From: Alloboseaceae bacterium BT-24-1
GTDB lineage: Bacteria > Pseudomonadota > Alphaproteobacteria > Rhizobiales > Beijerinckiaceae
Direction of reading: 5' to 3'
DNA: 64,000 nucleotides
NCBI GenBank assembly: GCA_025846845.1
Contig: JAOYTL010000006.1
Location: 124,001 to 188,000 of the forward strand
Below, one piece after another: positions 32,953 to 41,985 of this stretch. The stretch's first letter is position 1; the number at the start of each line of letters is the position of its first letter. Made by a program: the position numbers and the translations under genes. The notes under the pieces are model-generated. The model did no database searches and was not told where the DNA came from. It saw only the letters and a list, made by a program, of their open reading frames with translations.

Positions 32953-33735
32953 ATGCAGCTTTTGGCCATCCAACAGACTGTGGCCCCTGGCAGTATTCTG
33001 GCGACCATGCCGCAGGTCATCGAGAGCGTGGGCCGTCCGGATTTTTCGGCCGGGTTGTTCGAGATCGCCCGTCGCTTCACGGGCACCGAGATCGTCACGG
33101 CTTTCATGACCGCGCCCGATGGCGAGGTCCATACGCTCCTCGCCGAGAACCGGCAGGAACCCGGCAAGGCCGCGCTCGATGTCGCGCGTCGCTATGTCTC
33201 CCGCCACTGGCGCGCCGATCCTGCCAACGCGATCGCGCTCGATGAAGGCAGCGACCGCGATTGCTGGGGCGTCCGCATGCGGGCCAGCGACATCGCCAGC
33301 CCGACCTACCGCAGCGAATGCTATGTCGCGGTTGGGTTGTCGGAGCGCTTTTCGCTGATCCAGCGGCGGGTGGCCGGCACGATGCGACTCAGCATCTATC
33401 GTCGCCGCAACGAAAGCTTCAGCGACAAGGAAATCCTGCATCTCGTCGAAAGCGCGCCGCTGCTCATGGCGGCTCTCTGGCGCCATTACGATGCGGTGAA
33501 GCCCGCTGATGGGCACCGCGCTGCCGCAGTACTGCAAGCCCGGCTCCAGGCTGTCGCGCCCGGCCTGTCGAAGCGCGAGCGCGATGTCTGCGCGCTGATC
33601 GCGACCGGCTTGACCTCGGAAGGGATCGCGCTCGAGCTCGGAGTCGGCCTCAACACGGTGCTGACCTATCGCAAGCGCGCCTATGCCAGGCTGGGCATTT
33701 CCTCGCAGAACGAGCTGATGCGCATCCTGATGTAG
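32953..33735 (+). CDS. LuxR-type helix-turn-helix regulator
   Basis: A 260-residue protein. The C-terminal GerE-type domain (about 198-258) reads LSKRERDVCALIATGLTSEG and ELGVGLNTVLTYRKRAYARL. The N-terminal 190 residues are not a recognised receiver or autoinducer domain and may be a GAF-like sensor. It is convergent with the large catabolic/Liv operon that ends at 33757, 21 bases away, and could regulate it. Confidence 0.85.
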   Translation: MQLLAIQQTVAPGSILATMPQVIESVGRPDFSAGLFEIARRFTGTEIVTAFMTAPDGEVHTLLAENRQEPGKAALDVARRYVSRHWRADPANAIALDEGSDRDCWGVRMRASDIASPTYRSECYVAVGLSERFSLIQRRVAGTMRLSIYRRRNESFSDKEILHLVESAPLLMAALWRHYDAVKPADGHRAAAVLQARLQAVAPGLSKRERDVCALIATGLTSEGIALELGVGLNTVLTYRKRAYARLGISSQNELMRILM

Positions 33736-33756
33736 AGCGTGGCAGCGACGGCAGGA

Positions 33757-34527
33757 TCAGGCCATCCGGTAACCGCCGTTCACGTCGAGCGTGGCGCCGG
33801 TGATGTAGGATGCCTGTGCGGAGAGCAGGAAAGCCACTGCCCCGGCAATGTCGTCCGGCTGGCCGAGGCGGCTGAGCGGCACCGCCTGCGCCAGCGCGTC
33901 CAGTGAGTTTGGTGCGGCCGAGCGTGGCGTGGCCGCTGCCAACATCGGCGCGTCGATGATGCCCGGCGCAACGCAGTTCACAGTGATACCGAGCGGCGCG
34001 AGTTCGCGCGCCATCGCCTTGGTGAAGCCAAGGATCGCCGACTTCGACGAGATGTAGCTCGCCGAGCCGCGATAGCCGCCGAGTTCGGCGGCGACGGAGC
34101 TGGTCGTGGTGATGCGCCCGCCCTCGACCGGGCGCTCCCGGCGGCAGCGCGCATAGGCGCGGATGCTCAGGAAGACGCCGCGCGTGTTGACCGCATGCGT
34201 GCGTTCCCAATCGTCCAGCGTCATATCGAAGATCGTCGGTCGCTCGCCATCCGCCGCCATCAGCAGGATGCCGGCATTGCAGACGAGCGCGGTGACCGGG
34301 CCGTGAGCGGCCTCGACCGCTTGGAACAGCGTCTCGACCGAGCTCTCGTTGGAGACATCGACCGCCCAGCCGCTATGGCCCTCGCCTGGCAGCGACGTGG
34401 CCACCGAGGCGGCCGGTTCCTTCGTCAGGTCGCAGACAGCGACGCGCCAGCCGTCGATGGCGAGCTTGTGGGCAATCGCGGCGCCGATTCCACGTCCGGC
34501 ACCGGTGACGAGGGCTAGCTTGGTCAT
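33757..34527 (-). CDS. Short-chain dehydrogenase/reductase (catabolic operon, last gene)
   Basis: A 256-residue SDR: TGAGRGIGAAIA cofactor loop, VCNAGILLM, catalytic SSVAAELGGYRGSASYISSK with Ser, Tyr and Lys, and C-terminal SYITGATLDVNGGYRMA. An Asp at the end of the second strand (VAVCDLTKE) points to NAD. It follows the SDR at 34540 by 12 bases in the same operon as the Liv importer. Confidence 0.92.
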   Translation of the reverse strand: MTKLALVTGAGRGIGAAIAHKLAIDGWRVAVCDLTKEPAASVATSLPGEGHSGWAVDVSNESSVETLFQAVEAAHGPVTALVCNAGILLMAADGERPTIFDMTLDDWERTHAVNTRGVFLSIRAYARCRRERPVEGGRITTTSSVAAELGGYRGSASYISSKSAILGFTKAMARELAPLGITVNCVAPGIIDAPMLAAATPRSAAPNSLDALAQAVPLSRLGQPDDIAGAVAFLLSAQASYITGATLDVNGGYRMA

Positions 34528-34539
34528 GTCGGCGTCCGT

Positions 34540-35370
34540 TCATTCGCTGTAGATGCCTTGCGCGAGCAAGGCCCTGGAGGAGAAATCGCGGCCGTGGCTG
34601 CGTGTGAAGAAGCCGGCGGAGAGGCCACCATCGGCCATGATCAGGGCGCCATTGACGTAGCTCGCGAGGTCCGAGAGCAGGAACAGGCAGACATTGGCGA
34701 TCTCCTCCGGCCGGGCGAGCCGGGCGAGCGGCGTGCGGTCCTCCATGACGCCGGAGACGAAGCTTTCGGGAATGCCGGCGCGGATCATCGGCGTGTCGGT
34801 CGCGCTCGGGCCGATGCAGTTCACCCGAACGCCATGCGAGCCCCATTCGATTGCGAGATCGCGGGTGAGGCCGACCACGCCCGCCTTCGACGCACAGTAG
34901 TGAGCCCGTCCCGACTGGCCGCCGAGCGAGGAGACCGAGCCGATGGTGACGATGGCGCCGCGACCGTGCGCGATCATGCGCCGGCCCGCTGCCTGGCAGG
35001 AATAGAAGGTGCCGGAGAGATTGACGCCGATCACCGCCTCCCAGCTCTCGGCTGACAGTTCTGTCGCGGGAGCAGGGCGCGAGATGCCGGCGGCGGTGAT
35101 GAGCCCATCGAGCGGGCCAAGGTCGCGCTCGATCGTTGCTGCTGCTGCGTCGGTGGCGACCGGATCGCGCACGTCGAAGCTCACGGCGACTGCGCGGGCG
35201 CCGAGCGCCTCGATCTCCCGAGCCACCGCCGTAGCGCCTTTGGCGTTGGCGTCCGCGACCGCGACGCTGGCGTCCTCACGCGCCAGCGCGATGGCGCAGG
35301 ACCGCCCGATGCCGGAGGCGCCGCCGGTGACCATCACCGTACGGCCTGAAAGCCCGAAACTGGCGCTCAT
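34540..35370 (-). CDS. Short-chain dehydrogenase/reductase
   Basis: A 276-residue SDR starting MSASFGLSGRTVMVTGGASG. Loop TGGASGIGRS, VAVADANAKG (Asp, NAD type), LITAAGISRP, catalytic SVSSLGGQSGRAHYCASKAG and the end SYVNGALIMADGGLSAGF. The C-terminal tail of about 25 residues after this is longer than usual. It lies between the GST gene and the next SDR of the same operon. Confidence 0.92.
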   Translation of the reverse strand: MSASFGLSGRTVMVTGGASGIGRSCAIALAREDASVAVADANAKGATAVAREIEALGARAVAVSFDVRDPVATDAAAATIERDLGPLDGLITAAGISRPAPATELSAESWEAVIGVNLSGTFYSCQAAGRRMIAHGRGAIVTIGSVSSLGGQSGRAHYCASKAGVVGLTRDLAIEWGSHGVRVNCIGPSATDTPMIRAGIPESFVSGVMEDRTPLARLARPEEIANVCLFLLSDLASYVNGALIMADGGLSAGFFTRSHGRDFSSRALLAQGIYSE

Positions 35371-35405
35371 ATCCTGCCCCTCGAGATGAGATTCCGCTCC
35401 GCCGC

Positions 35406-36026
35406 TCAACCGAACTTCTGGCCGCCGAAAGCGGGTCGCTGTGTCAGGCGCGCAAACCAGGCGGCGGCCTGCGGTCGGCCGTCGCGCCAGTTCAGGTCGG
35501 CGAAGCGCAGGTCGAGATAGGCGAGGCCGCAGAAGAAGGTGATCGTCCCGATGTCGACCCTTTCGCCGAAGGACGGAGCTTTGTCTTCGATAATGTCGAG
35601 CACGGCCCGGACCTTGGCGAGCTGGCCGTTGATCCAGCGCTCCCAGCGCATCGCCTCCTCGCGCAGCAGCCCCTCGTAACGGGCGAGGAGGGCGGCATCG
35701 AGCAGGCCGTCACCGAATGTCTGCTCGTTGAGAGCGTTCCAGCGCGCGGCCCAGTCCGTTGGGAAGAGCGTGCCGCCGCCGCGGTGATCCAGGTACTCGC
35801 AGATCACGCGGCTGTCGGCGATCACCAAACCGTCCTCGGTCAGCAGGGTCGGGACCTGGCCGAGCGGGTTCGACTTGATGATGTTCTGCTCGCGCGCCAG
35901 CGGCCCGCCGGATTTGTACTCCTGCGAGACGTCGAGCATCTCGATCTGGCCGAGAAGGCCGAGTTCGGCGGCGGCGATCCGAACCTTGAGGACGAAGGGC
36001 GAGGTTGCGGACTGGTAGAGCTTCAT
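35406..36026 (-). CDS. Glutathione S-transferase family protein
   Basis: A 206-residue protein starting MKLYQSATSPFVLKVRIAAA. The thioredoxin-like domain has Ser in SPFVLKV at the glutathione-activating place and the ADSRVICEYLD glutathione-binding end; the helical C-terminal domain follows. It starts 15 bases after the flavoprotein stop. In this catabolic operon it may isomerise, conjugate or detoxify an electrophilic intermediate. Confidence 0.87.
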   Translation of the reverse strand: MKLYQSATSPFVLKVRIAAAELGLLGQIEMLDVSQEYKSGGPLAREQNIIKSNPLGQVPTLLTEDGLVIADSRVICEYLDHRGGGTLFPTDWAARWNALNEQTFGDGLLDAALLARYEGLLREEAMRWERWINGQLAKVRAVLDIIEDKAPSFGERVDIGTITFFCGLAYLDLRFADLNWRDGRPQAAAWFARLTQRPAFGGQKFG

Positions 36027-36040
36027 CGCGGCGGTCTCTC

Positions 36041-37738
36041 TCAACGGGGCAGATGGTCGGGCCCGGCGGCGAGCGCGCGCCCGGCGATGAAGCCGAAGGT
36101 CAGCGCCGGGCCGAGGGTGATGCCGGCGCCGGGATAGGCGCCGGCCATGATCGAGTTCATGTCGTTGCCGCAGGCATAGAGCCCAGGGATGGGTCGCTCG
36201 TCGCGGCCGAGGACACGGGCCTGGGGATCGCAGATCAGGCCTGTGGCCGTGCCGATGTCGCCCGGCCAGACCTTCACGGCATAGAAGGGGCCGGTCTCGA
36301 TCGGTCCGAGGCAGGGATTGGGCTTGTGAGCGGGGTCACCGAGATAGCGATTATATTCGCTCGTGCCCTTGCCGAAGGCGGCGTCCACGCCCGAGCGCGC
36401 CGCTTCGTTCATTCCTGCGATCTCGGCTGCGAGTGCCGCTGCGGGCACGCCGATCCGCTCGGCGAGAGCAGCAACGCTGTCGCCTTCGAACAGATAGCCA
36501 GCCTCGACGAAGGCCTTGGGCGATTTGAGGCCGGGATGGACGAGGCCAAGCCCATATTTGCGGAGGAAGGCACTGTCGCAGACGAGGAAGGCCGGCACGG
36601 CGCCGCTCGCATGCATGGCCTCGACGAAGCCGTGATACGAGGTCGCTTCATTGACGAAGCGACGGCCCTTGCCGTCGACGGCGATCAGTCCCGGCTTCGC
36701 CCGATCGAGGATCAGGTGCGGAAACTGGACCTCGCTACCGTCCGGCTTGCGCATCACCGAGACCGGCGCCCAGAAGGCGGCACCGATATTGTCGTCGCGC
36801 AGGCTGCCACCGGCGCCGAGCCCGAGCGCGATGCCATCGCCGGTGTCGGTCGCCGGCGCCATCGAGCGGTGAACGTCGGCATGCGGCAGGTGCTGGCCCC
36901 GCATCGTGGCATTGGCCGGGAAGCCGCCGCTCGCCAGCACCACGCCACGCCGCGCGCCGATGCGCTGCTCGCCGTTCGGGCCTTTCGCGACGAGGCCGAT
37001 GACGGAGCCGTCGCTGACGATCAGGGAGCCGGCGGCCGTCCTGGTGCGCAGGTTGACGCCAGCCAGCCGTGCTGATTTCAGCAGCCGCCCGGCGAGCGCA
37101 TTGCCCATCAGCAACCGTGCGCCGCGCGGATGCCGCAGGCGGTGCAGGCCGTGCTGAAGCAGGAGCTTCGCGCTATGCCTGAAATTCGCGAGACTGTCGA
37201 AGCGACCGACCAGCGCGTCGATATCCTTGCGGTTGACCATCATGCCGCCGAGCACCGTGAATTCCTTCAACGGCGGCCGCAGCAGGGCGAAATCGGCACC
37301 CAGATCATTGCCGTCATAAGGGGCGGGGTCGATCGTCCGGCCACCTTTCGAGGCGCCGGGTTGCTCGGGCTGATAGTCGGGCGAGTAGGCGCGTGCTTCG
37401 AAGCGCAGTGCCGTCTCGCTTTCGAAGAAGCGCACCATCTCCGGCCCGTTGTCGAGGAAGGCGCGCATCAGGTCCGGCCGCATGCGGTTGCCGAGCACAG
37501 CCTCGACATAGGTCATCGCCGCCTCGCGGCTGTCGGCATGCCCGACCTTCGCGGCATGCGGGTTCTCCGGGACCCACATGGCGCCGCCGGAGACCGCGGT
37601 GCTGCCCCCGACGAACTCGCTCTTCTCGATCAGCAGGACCTCGAGCCCGGCCTTGGCGGCGGTGATCGCCGCCGCCATGCCACCGGCACCCGACCCGGCA
37701 ACGACCACGTCGCAAATCTCGTCGAAACGCTCGCTCAC
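36041..37738 (-). CDS. FAD-dependent oxidoreductase, 3-ketosteroid dehydrogenase/fumarate reductase-like
   Basis: A 565-residue flavoprotein. N-terminal FAD motif VVVAGSGAGGMAAAITAAKA, then GGSTAVSGGAMWVPENP; the C-terminal part PGLYACGNDMNSIMAGAYPG with GITLGPALTFGFIAGRALA is the hallmark of KstD-like dehydrogenases. Such enzymes introduce a double bond next to a ketone in cyclic substrates. It lies between two SDR/GST genes in an operon with a Liv importer. The substrate ring system is not predictable. Confidence 0.88.
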   Translation of the reverse strand: MSERFDEICDVVVAGSGAGGMAAAITAAKAGLEVLLIEKSEFVGGSTAVSGGAMWVPENPHAAKVGHADSREAAMTYVEAVLGNRMRPDLMRAFLDNGPEMVRFFESETALRFEARAYSPDYQPEQPGASKGGRTIDPAPYDGNDLGADFALLRPPLKEFTVLGGMMVNRKDIDALVGRFDSLANFRHSAKLLLQHGLHRLRHPRGARLLMGNALAGRLLKSARLAGVNLRTRTAAGSLIVSDGSVIGLVAKGPNGEQRIGARRGVVLASGGFPANATMRGQHLPHADVHRSMAPATDTGDGIALGLGAGGSLRDDNIGAAFWAPVSVMRKPDGSEVQFPHLILDRAKPGLIAVDGKGRRFVNEATSYHGFVEAMHASGAVPAFLVCDSAFLRKYGLGLVHPGLKSPKAFVEAGYLFEGDSVAALAERIGVPAAALAAEIAGMNEAARSGVDAAFGKGTSEYNRYLGDPAHKPNPCLGPIETGPFYAVKVWPGDIGTATGLICDPQARVLGRDERPIPGLYACGNDMNSIMAGAYPGAGITLGPALTFGFIAGRALAAGPDHLPR

Positions 37739-37751
37739 GGCTGTTCTCCGC

Positions 37752-38495
37752 TCAGATGCCCATGCCGCCGCCGAGCGACTTGCCGCCGTCGACGAGCAGG
37801 ACCTGGCCGTAGATGAAATTGGTGCGTGGCGAGGCGAGGAAGGCGACGGCGTTGGCGATGTCCTCAGGCGCAGCGAGCGCGCCGGTCGGCTGCTGGGCGA
37901 GCAAGGCTGCGCGCGCCTCTTCTGACTGCTTCGCCACCATCTCGGTCGCGACTGCGCCCGGCGCCACGGCGTTGACCGCGATGCCGCGCGGCAGCAGCTC
38001 CATCGCCATCGCCCGCGTCAGCCCGACGACGGCAGCCTTCGAGGCGACATAATGGGCGTGGTTGCGCGCGCCGAGAAAAGTCCGCGAGGCGATGTTGACG
38101 ATGCGGCTGCCCTTTTCCATCCGCCGCGCTACGGCCTGCGAAAGCAGAAAGAGCGCGGTGACGTTGACGTCCATCATTCCTCTGAAATCGCCGGCGGCGA
38201 GTTCGAAGAACGGCTTGTTCTCGAAGACGCCGGCATTGTTGACGAGCGCCTGCGCCACTGGCAGCCGTTCCGCCAGCGCAGCCAGACCGTCGTGATCGGC
38301 AAGATCGATCGGCTCGAAGAAGACGCTATGCCTACGCGCGGTCAGCGCAGCCACGAGTGCGGTCGCGGTCTCCGCCTCGCGATCGAGGATGCCAACCGCA
38401 AAACCGTCCGCACAGAGTCGCTCGACGATGGCCCGGCCGATCCCACGGGCGCCGCCGGTGACGAGGGCGAGAGGTTTGTCCTGCTGGGCAGCCAT
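37752..38495 (-). CDS. Short-chain dehydrogenase/reductase
   Basis: A 247-residue SDR: TGGARGIGRAIVE, GILDREAET (Asp, NAD type), VNNAGVFENKPF, catalytic NIASRTFLGARNHAHYVASK, and NFIYGQVLLVDGGKSLGG. It is the first enzyme gene after the Liv importer genes, 32 bases after livF, and one of three SDRs in this operon. Confidence 0.92.
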   Translation of the reverse strand: MAAQQDKPLALVTGGARGIGRAIVERLCADGFAVGILDREAETATALVAALTARRHSVFFEPIDLADHDGLAALAERLPVAQALVNNAGVFENKPFFELAAGDFRGMMDVNVTALFLLSQAVARRMEKGSRIVNIASRTFLGARNHAHYVASKAAVVGLTRAMAMELLPRGIAVNAVAPGAVATEMVAKQSEEARAALLAQQPTGALAAPEDIANAVAFLASPRTNFIYGQVLLVDGGKSLGGGMGI

Positions 38496-38527
38496 CAGCC
38501 AGTTCCTGTGCGCATGGTCGTCCCGGC

Positions 38528-39241
38528 TCAGCCGCCGAGATAGGTTCGGCGGACGCTGTCGTCCCGTCGCAGGTGTTCGGACGGCCCCTCGAGCGCCACC
38601 TCGCCGTTCTCGAGGATGTAGGCGTAGGAGGAGCAGCCGAGTGCGATCGCCGCGTTCTGCTCGACGAGCAGGATGGTGAGCCCCTCGCGGTTCAGCCGTT
38701 CGATGATCGCGAAGATCTGCTGGACGAGCAGGGGCGAAAGCCCGAGCGACGGCTCGTCGAGCAGCAGCAGCCGTGGCCCCGCCATCAACGCCCGGCCGAT
38801 CAGCAGCATCTGCTGTTCGCCGCCTGAAAGGGTGCCGGCCTTCTGCTGCAGCCGCTCCTGCAGCTTCGGGAAGTACTCGAACACCCGCTCCAGATCGCGC
38901 CTGATTCCGGCCGCGTCGTTGCGGCGATAGGCGCCCATGTCGAGGTTCTCGCGCACGCTCATGTCACGGAAGACCTCGCGGCCCTCGGGCACCTGCAGGA
39001 TCCCGGCGGAGACGACCTTGTGCGACGGCCAGGACTGAATCGCCTCGCCTGCGAAACGGATCTGCCCTGCCGTCACGGGCACGAGGCGCGACACGGTGTT
39101 GAGCGTCGTGCTCTTGCCGGCGCCGTTCGAGCCGAGCAGGGCGACGATCGCGCCCTGCGGCACCTTGAGCGAAACCTCCGAGAGCGCCTGGATGCGGCCG
39201 TAGGAGGCGCAGACGGCATCGATTTCGAGCAGGTCAGCCAT
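38528..39241 (-). CDS. livF: Branched-chain-type ABC transporter ATPase LivF
   Basis: A 237-residue ATPase: Walker A GSNGAGKST, Q-loop ILQVPEGREVFRDMSV, signature LSGGEQQMLLIGRAL, Walker B LLLLDEPSLGL, H-loop LLVEQNAA. All are normal for LivF. Its start overlaps the livG stop. With livG, livM, livH and the binding protein it forms a complete importer. Confidence 0.95.
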   Translation of the reverse strand: MADLLEIDAVCASYGRIQALSEVSLKVPQGAIVALLGSNGAGKSTTLNTVSRLVPVTAGQIRFAGEAIQSWPSHKVVSAGILQVPEGREVFRDMSVRENLDMGAYRRNDAAGIRRDLERVFEYFPKLQERLQQKAGTLSGGEQQMLLIGRALMAGPRLLLLDEPSLGLSPLLVQQIFAIIERLNREGLTILLVEQNAAIALGCSSYAYILENGEVALEGPSEHLRRDDSVRRTYLGG

Positions 39242-40019
39242 GGGGCGTCTCCTGCGTGGTCTCGCGGCCGAGATAGGCTTCGATCACGGCGGGATGAGCG
39301 CGCACCTCGGCGGCGGTGCCTTCGGCGATCTTGGTGCCGAAACTCAGCACGGTGATGCGGTCCGAGATCGACATGACCAGCTGCATGACGTGCTCGACCA
39401 GCAGGATGGTGATGCCGTCGCGTTCGCGCAGTTCGCAGAGCAGCCGGTCGAGCGCGGCGATCTCGCGATTGCGCAGGCCCGCCGCCGGCTCGTCGAGCAG
39501 AAGCAGCCTGGGGCGGATCGCCAGGGCGCGGGCGATCTCGACCATCTTCTGGTGGCCGAAGTCGAGATTGCGCGCCTTGGTCTGGGCGTAGGCCGAGAGG
39601 CCGGTGCGCTCGAGCAGATGCTCGACATGTTCGACGATGCCGCGCGGCCGGGCGCTGATCGCATCGCGCCAGGAGCGGCCGGCATGGACATGCGCGCCGA
39701 TCAGGACGTTCTCGAAGACCGTGAGTTCGGCGAACAGCTCGAGGTTCTGGAAGCTGCGGGCGATGCCGAGCCCGGCCATCTCCCTGGCGGGCATGCGGGT
39801 GATGTCGCGCCCGTCATAGGTGATGCGGCCTTCGCTTGGCGTGTAGAAGCGCGAGATGCAGTTGAAGGTGGTCGACTTGCCCGCGCCGTTCGGGCCGATC
39901 AGCGCATGAATGCTACCCTTCGCCACCTCCATGTCGAGCCCGCCGACCGCGGTCAGCCCGCCGAAGCGGATGGTCAGGCCCACGACATCGAGAAAGGGCG
40001 CGGCGGTCTCACCGGCCAT
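39234..40019 (-). CDS. livG: Branched-chain-type ABC transporter ATPase LivG
   Basis: A 261-residue ATPase with Walker A GPNGAGKST, the LivG-type ARSFQNLELFAELTVFENVL, Walker B LLLLDEPAAGL and H-loop LLVEHVMQ. The signature is LDFGHQKMVEIARAL, which keeps the Gly but differs from the usual LSYGQQR, a known variation of the group. It overlaps livM by 11 bases and livF by 8. Confidence 0.95.
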   Translation of the reverse strand: MAGETAAPFLDVVGLTIRFGGLTAVGGLDMEVAKGSIHALIGPNGAGKSTTFNCISRFYTPSEGRITYDGRDITRMPAREMAGLGIARSFQNLELFAELTVFENVLIGAHVHAGRSWRDAISARPRGIVEHVEHLLERTGLSAYAQTKARNLDFGHQKMVEIARALAIRPRLLLLDEPAAGLRNREIAALDRLLCELRERDGITILLVEHVMQLVMSISDRITVLSFGTKIAEGTAAEVRAHPAVIEAYLGRETTQETPHG

Positions 40020-40992
40020 GGCGCACCTCCCTGATCCGATCGCCGATGAAGACGAAGAGGCCGCGTGGCGCGTACATCATGAACAGGATCAGGATCCCGC
40101 CGTAGATGATCTCCTGATATTGCGGCGCCTGGCGCAGCACCTCGGAGATCAAACCGAAGACGATGGCGCCGCCGATCGCGCCGGCGATCGAGCCGAGCCC
40201 GCCGACGACGACCATGGTCAGCACCAGGATCGTGGTCTGGAAGCCAAGGCTGTCGGGATGGATGAAGGTCTGGAACAGGCCGAACATGCCGCCGGCGAAG
40301 CCCGCGATGGCGGCCGAGAGACCGAATGCGACGACCCGGGTGCGGCGCACGTCGATGCCCATCGCCATGGCCGCGACCTCGGATTCGCGCACGGCGCGGA
40401 AGGAGCGCCCGAGTCGCGAGCGCGAGATCGCGACGGTGACCCCGATCATCAGCAGGCAGAAGAACAGGACGAAGGGATAGGCCTGCTTGTCGCTGAGGAT
40501 TTCGAGCGGACCAAAGCGCGCCGGGCTGATGCGCAGGCCGTTCGGGCCGTTGGTGACGCTGTCCCAGTTGGCGAAGACCCATTGCATCGCCTCGCCGAAG
40601 GCGAAGGTGGCGAGCGCCAGGTAGATGTCGCGCATGCGCAGCGCCAGCGCGCCGATGAACAGGCCGACGATACCGGCGACGAGCGCGCCGAACAGCATGG
40701 CGAATGGATAGGGCAAATCGACGGCGCGGTTGGCCAGCGCGCTGGCATAGATGCCGATGCCATAGAATGCCGCATGGGCCATGGAGAACTGGCCGTTCTC
40801 GCCGATGACGACGTGCAGTCCGAGGCAGAGCACCACGAAGACCAGCAGGAGATTGGCGATGTAGATGACATAGCCCGTGGTGAAGGCCGGTAGGGCGACG
40901 GCGAGAAGCGCCGCCAGCGCCAGACCTGCGATGGCCGGGCCCGAGAGGACACGCTTGCCGGATGTCGCCGATGCGAGGGGAGAGGACGACAC
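40009..40992 (-). CDS. livM: Branched-chain-type ABC transporter permease LivM
   Basis: A 327-residue permease with about nine hydrophobic segments and the typical LCLGLHVVIGENGQFSMAHA and RAVRESEVAAMAMGIDVRRT motifs, the latter being the cytoplasmic coupling loop. It ends GLFVFIGDRIREV. It lies four bases after the livH stop. Confidence 0.94.
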   Translation of the reverse strand: MSSSPLASATSGKRVLSGPAIAGLALAALLAVALPAFTTGYVIYIANLLLVFVVLCLGLHVVIGENGQFSMAHAAFYGIGIYASALANRAVDLPYPFAMLFGALVAGIVGLFIGALALRMRDIYLALATFAFGEAMQWVFANWDSVTNGPNGLRISPARFGPLEILSDKQAYPFVLFFCLLMIGVTVAISRSRLGRSFRAVRESEVAAMAMGIDVRRTRVVAFGLSAAIAGFAGGMFGLFQTFIHPDSLGFQTTILVLTMVVVGGLGSIAGAIGGAIVFGLISEVLRQAPQYQEIIYGGILILFMMYAPRGLFVFIGDRIREVRHGR

Positions 40993-40996
40993 GGGG

Positions 40997-41899
40997 TCAG
41001 ACCTTCTTGATCGTCAGCTTCCCGCCGAACAGGCCCTGCGGACGCAGAACGAGCACGATCAGGATTGCGAGGAAGGGGGCGAGCACGATGGCGCGGGAGG
41101 AGATGAACAGCCCGACCATATTTTCGACGATGCCGATGATGAAGCCGCCGACGACGGCGCCGGGCAGGCTCGAAAAGCCGCCGACGATCGCCGCGGCGAA
41201 GGCGAGCATGACGATCGAGCCCATGTCCGCGGTCATCAGGATCTTGGGCGAGATCAGCAGCGCCGCGATCGCCGAGATGACGCCCGACAGGCCCCAGATC
41301 AGCATATGGCAGCGGCGCAGGTCGACGCCGACGAGCTGGGCCGCCTTCGGGTTCATGCCGACGGCGCGCATGGCGCGCCCCGTCTTGGTGTAGTTGAACA
41401 TCCAGAAGAAGGCCGCCATCACGGCGACGGCGGTGCCGAAGATCGCAAGGTCGAGCAGGGTGACCGACGCCTGGCCGATCATGACGGAATCGGTCGGCAC
41501 CAGAGCGGGGAAGGAGCGCGGCGTGTCGCCGAAGCCGGTGCGGCGCACGAGGCCCTTCAGCACATAGGACAGGCCGAGCGTGGCGATCACGAGATAGACG
41601 AGGTCCTTGGCCGACTTCGCGACCTGATCGAGCACGACGCGCCGGAACAGCGCCATGGCGAGGAAGGCTGCGAGCAACGTCGCCGGCAGCACAACCCAGA
41701 TCGGCATCTGCTGGAAGACGAAGAGATAGAGCGCGACATAGCCGGCCGCCATGAAGACCTCGCCCTGGGCAAAGTTCGGTACGTCCGAGGTTTTGAAGAT
41801 GATCACGATGGCGAGCGCCAGCAGGGCGTAGACGCTGCCCGAGACCAGTCCCGAGGCGATGCCTTGCTGCAGGAAGATCAGCGCGAGTTGCAGGTCCAT
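40997..41899 (-). CDS. livH: Branched-chain-type ABC transporter permease LivH
   Basis: A 300-residue permease: GIASGLVSGSVYALLALAIV at the N-terminus, TSDVPNFAQGEVFMAAGYVA, and the coupling loop TGRAMRAVGMNPKAAQLVG. The C-terminus LVLRPQGLFGGKLTIKKV is characteristic. A hairpin separates it from the upstream binding-protein gene. Confidence 0.94.
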   Translation of the reverse strand: MDLQLALIFLQQGIASGLVSGSVYALLALAIVIIFKTSDVPNFAQGEVFMAAGYVALYLFVFQQMPIWVVLPATLLAAFLAMALFRRVVLDQVAKSAKDLVYLVIATLGLSYVLKGLVRRTGFGDTPRSFPALVPTDSVMIGQASVTLLDLAIFGTAVAVMAAFFWMFNYTKTGRAMRAVGMNPKAAQLVGVDLRRCHMLIWGLSGVISAIAALLISPKILMTADMGSIVMLAFAAAIVGGFSSLPGAVVGGFIIGIVENMVGLFISSRAIVLAPFLAILIVLVLRPQGLFGGKLTIKKV

Positions 41900-41926
41900 G
41901 TCCGGCCCAGGCTCAGGTCAGGGGAG

Positions 41927-41952
41927 GGGTGGCGGCACCGAGGCCGCCACCC
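41927..41952 (-). terminator. Intercistronic hairpin between livK-like and livH
   Basis: Ten-base arms GGGTGGCGGC and GCCGCCACCC with a 6-base loop, 33 bases after the binding-protein stop and before livH. No U tract. Such stems stabilise the upstream mRNA or attenuate, giving more binding protein than permease. Confidence 0.65.
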
Positions 41953-41985
41953 GATGTCGGGAGAGGGCGAGGCTGCCCGCGACGG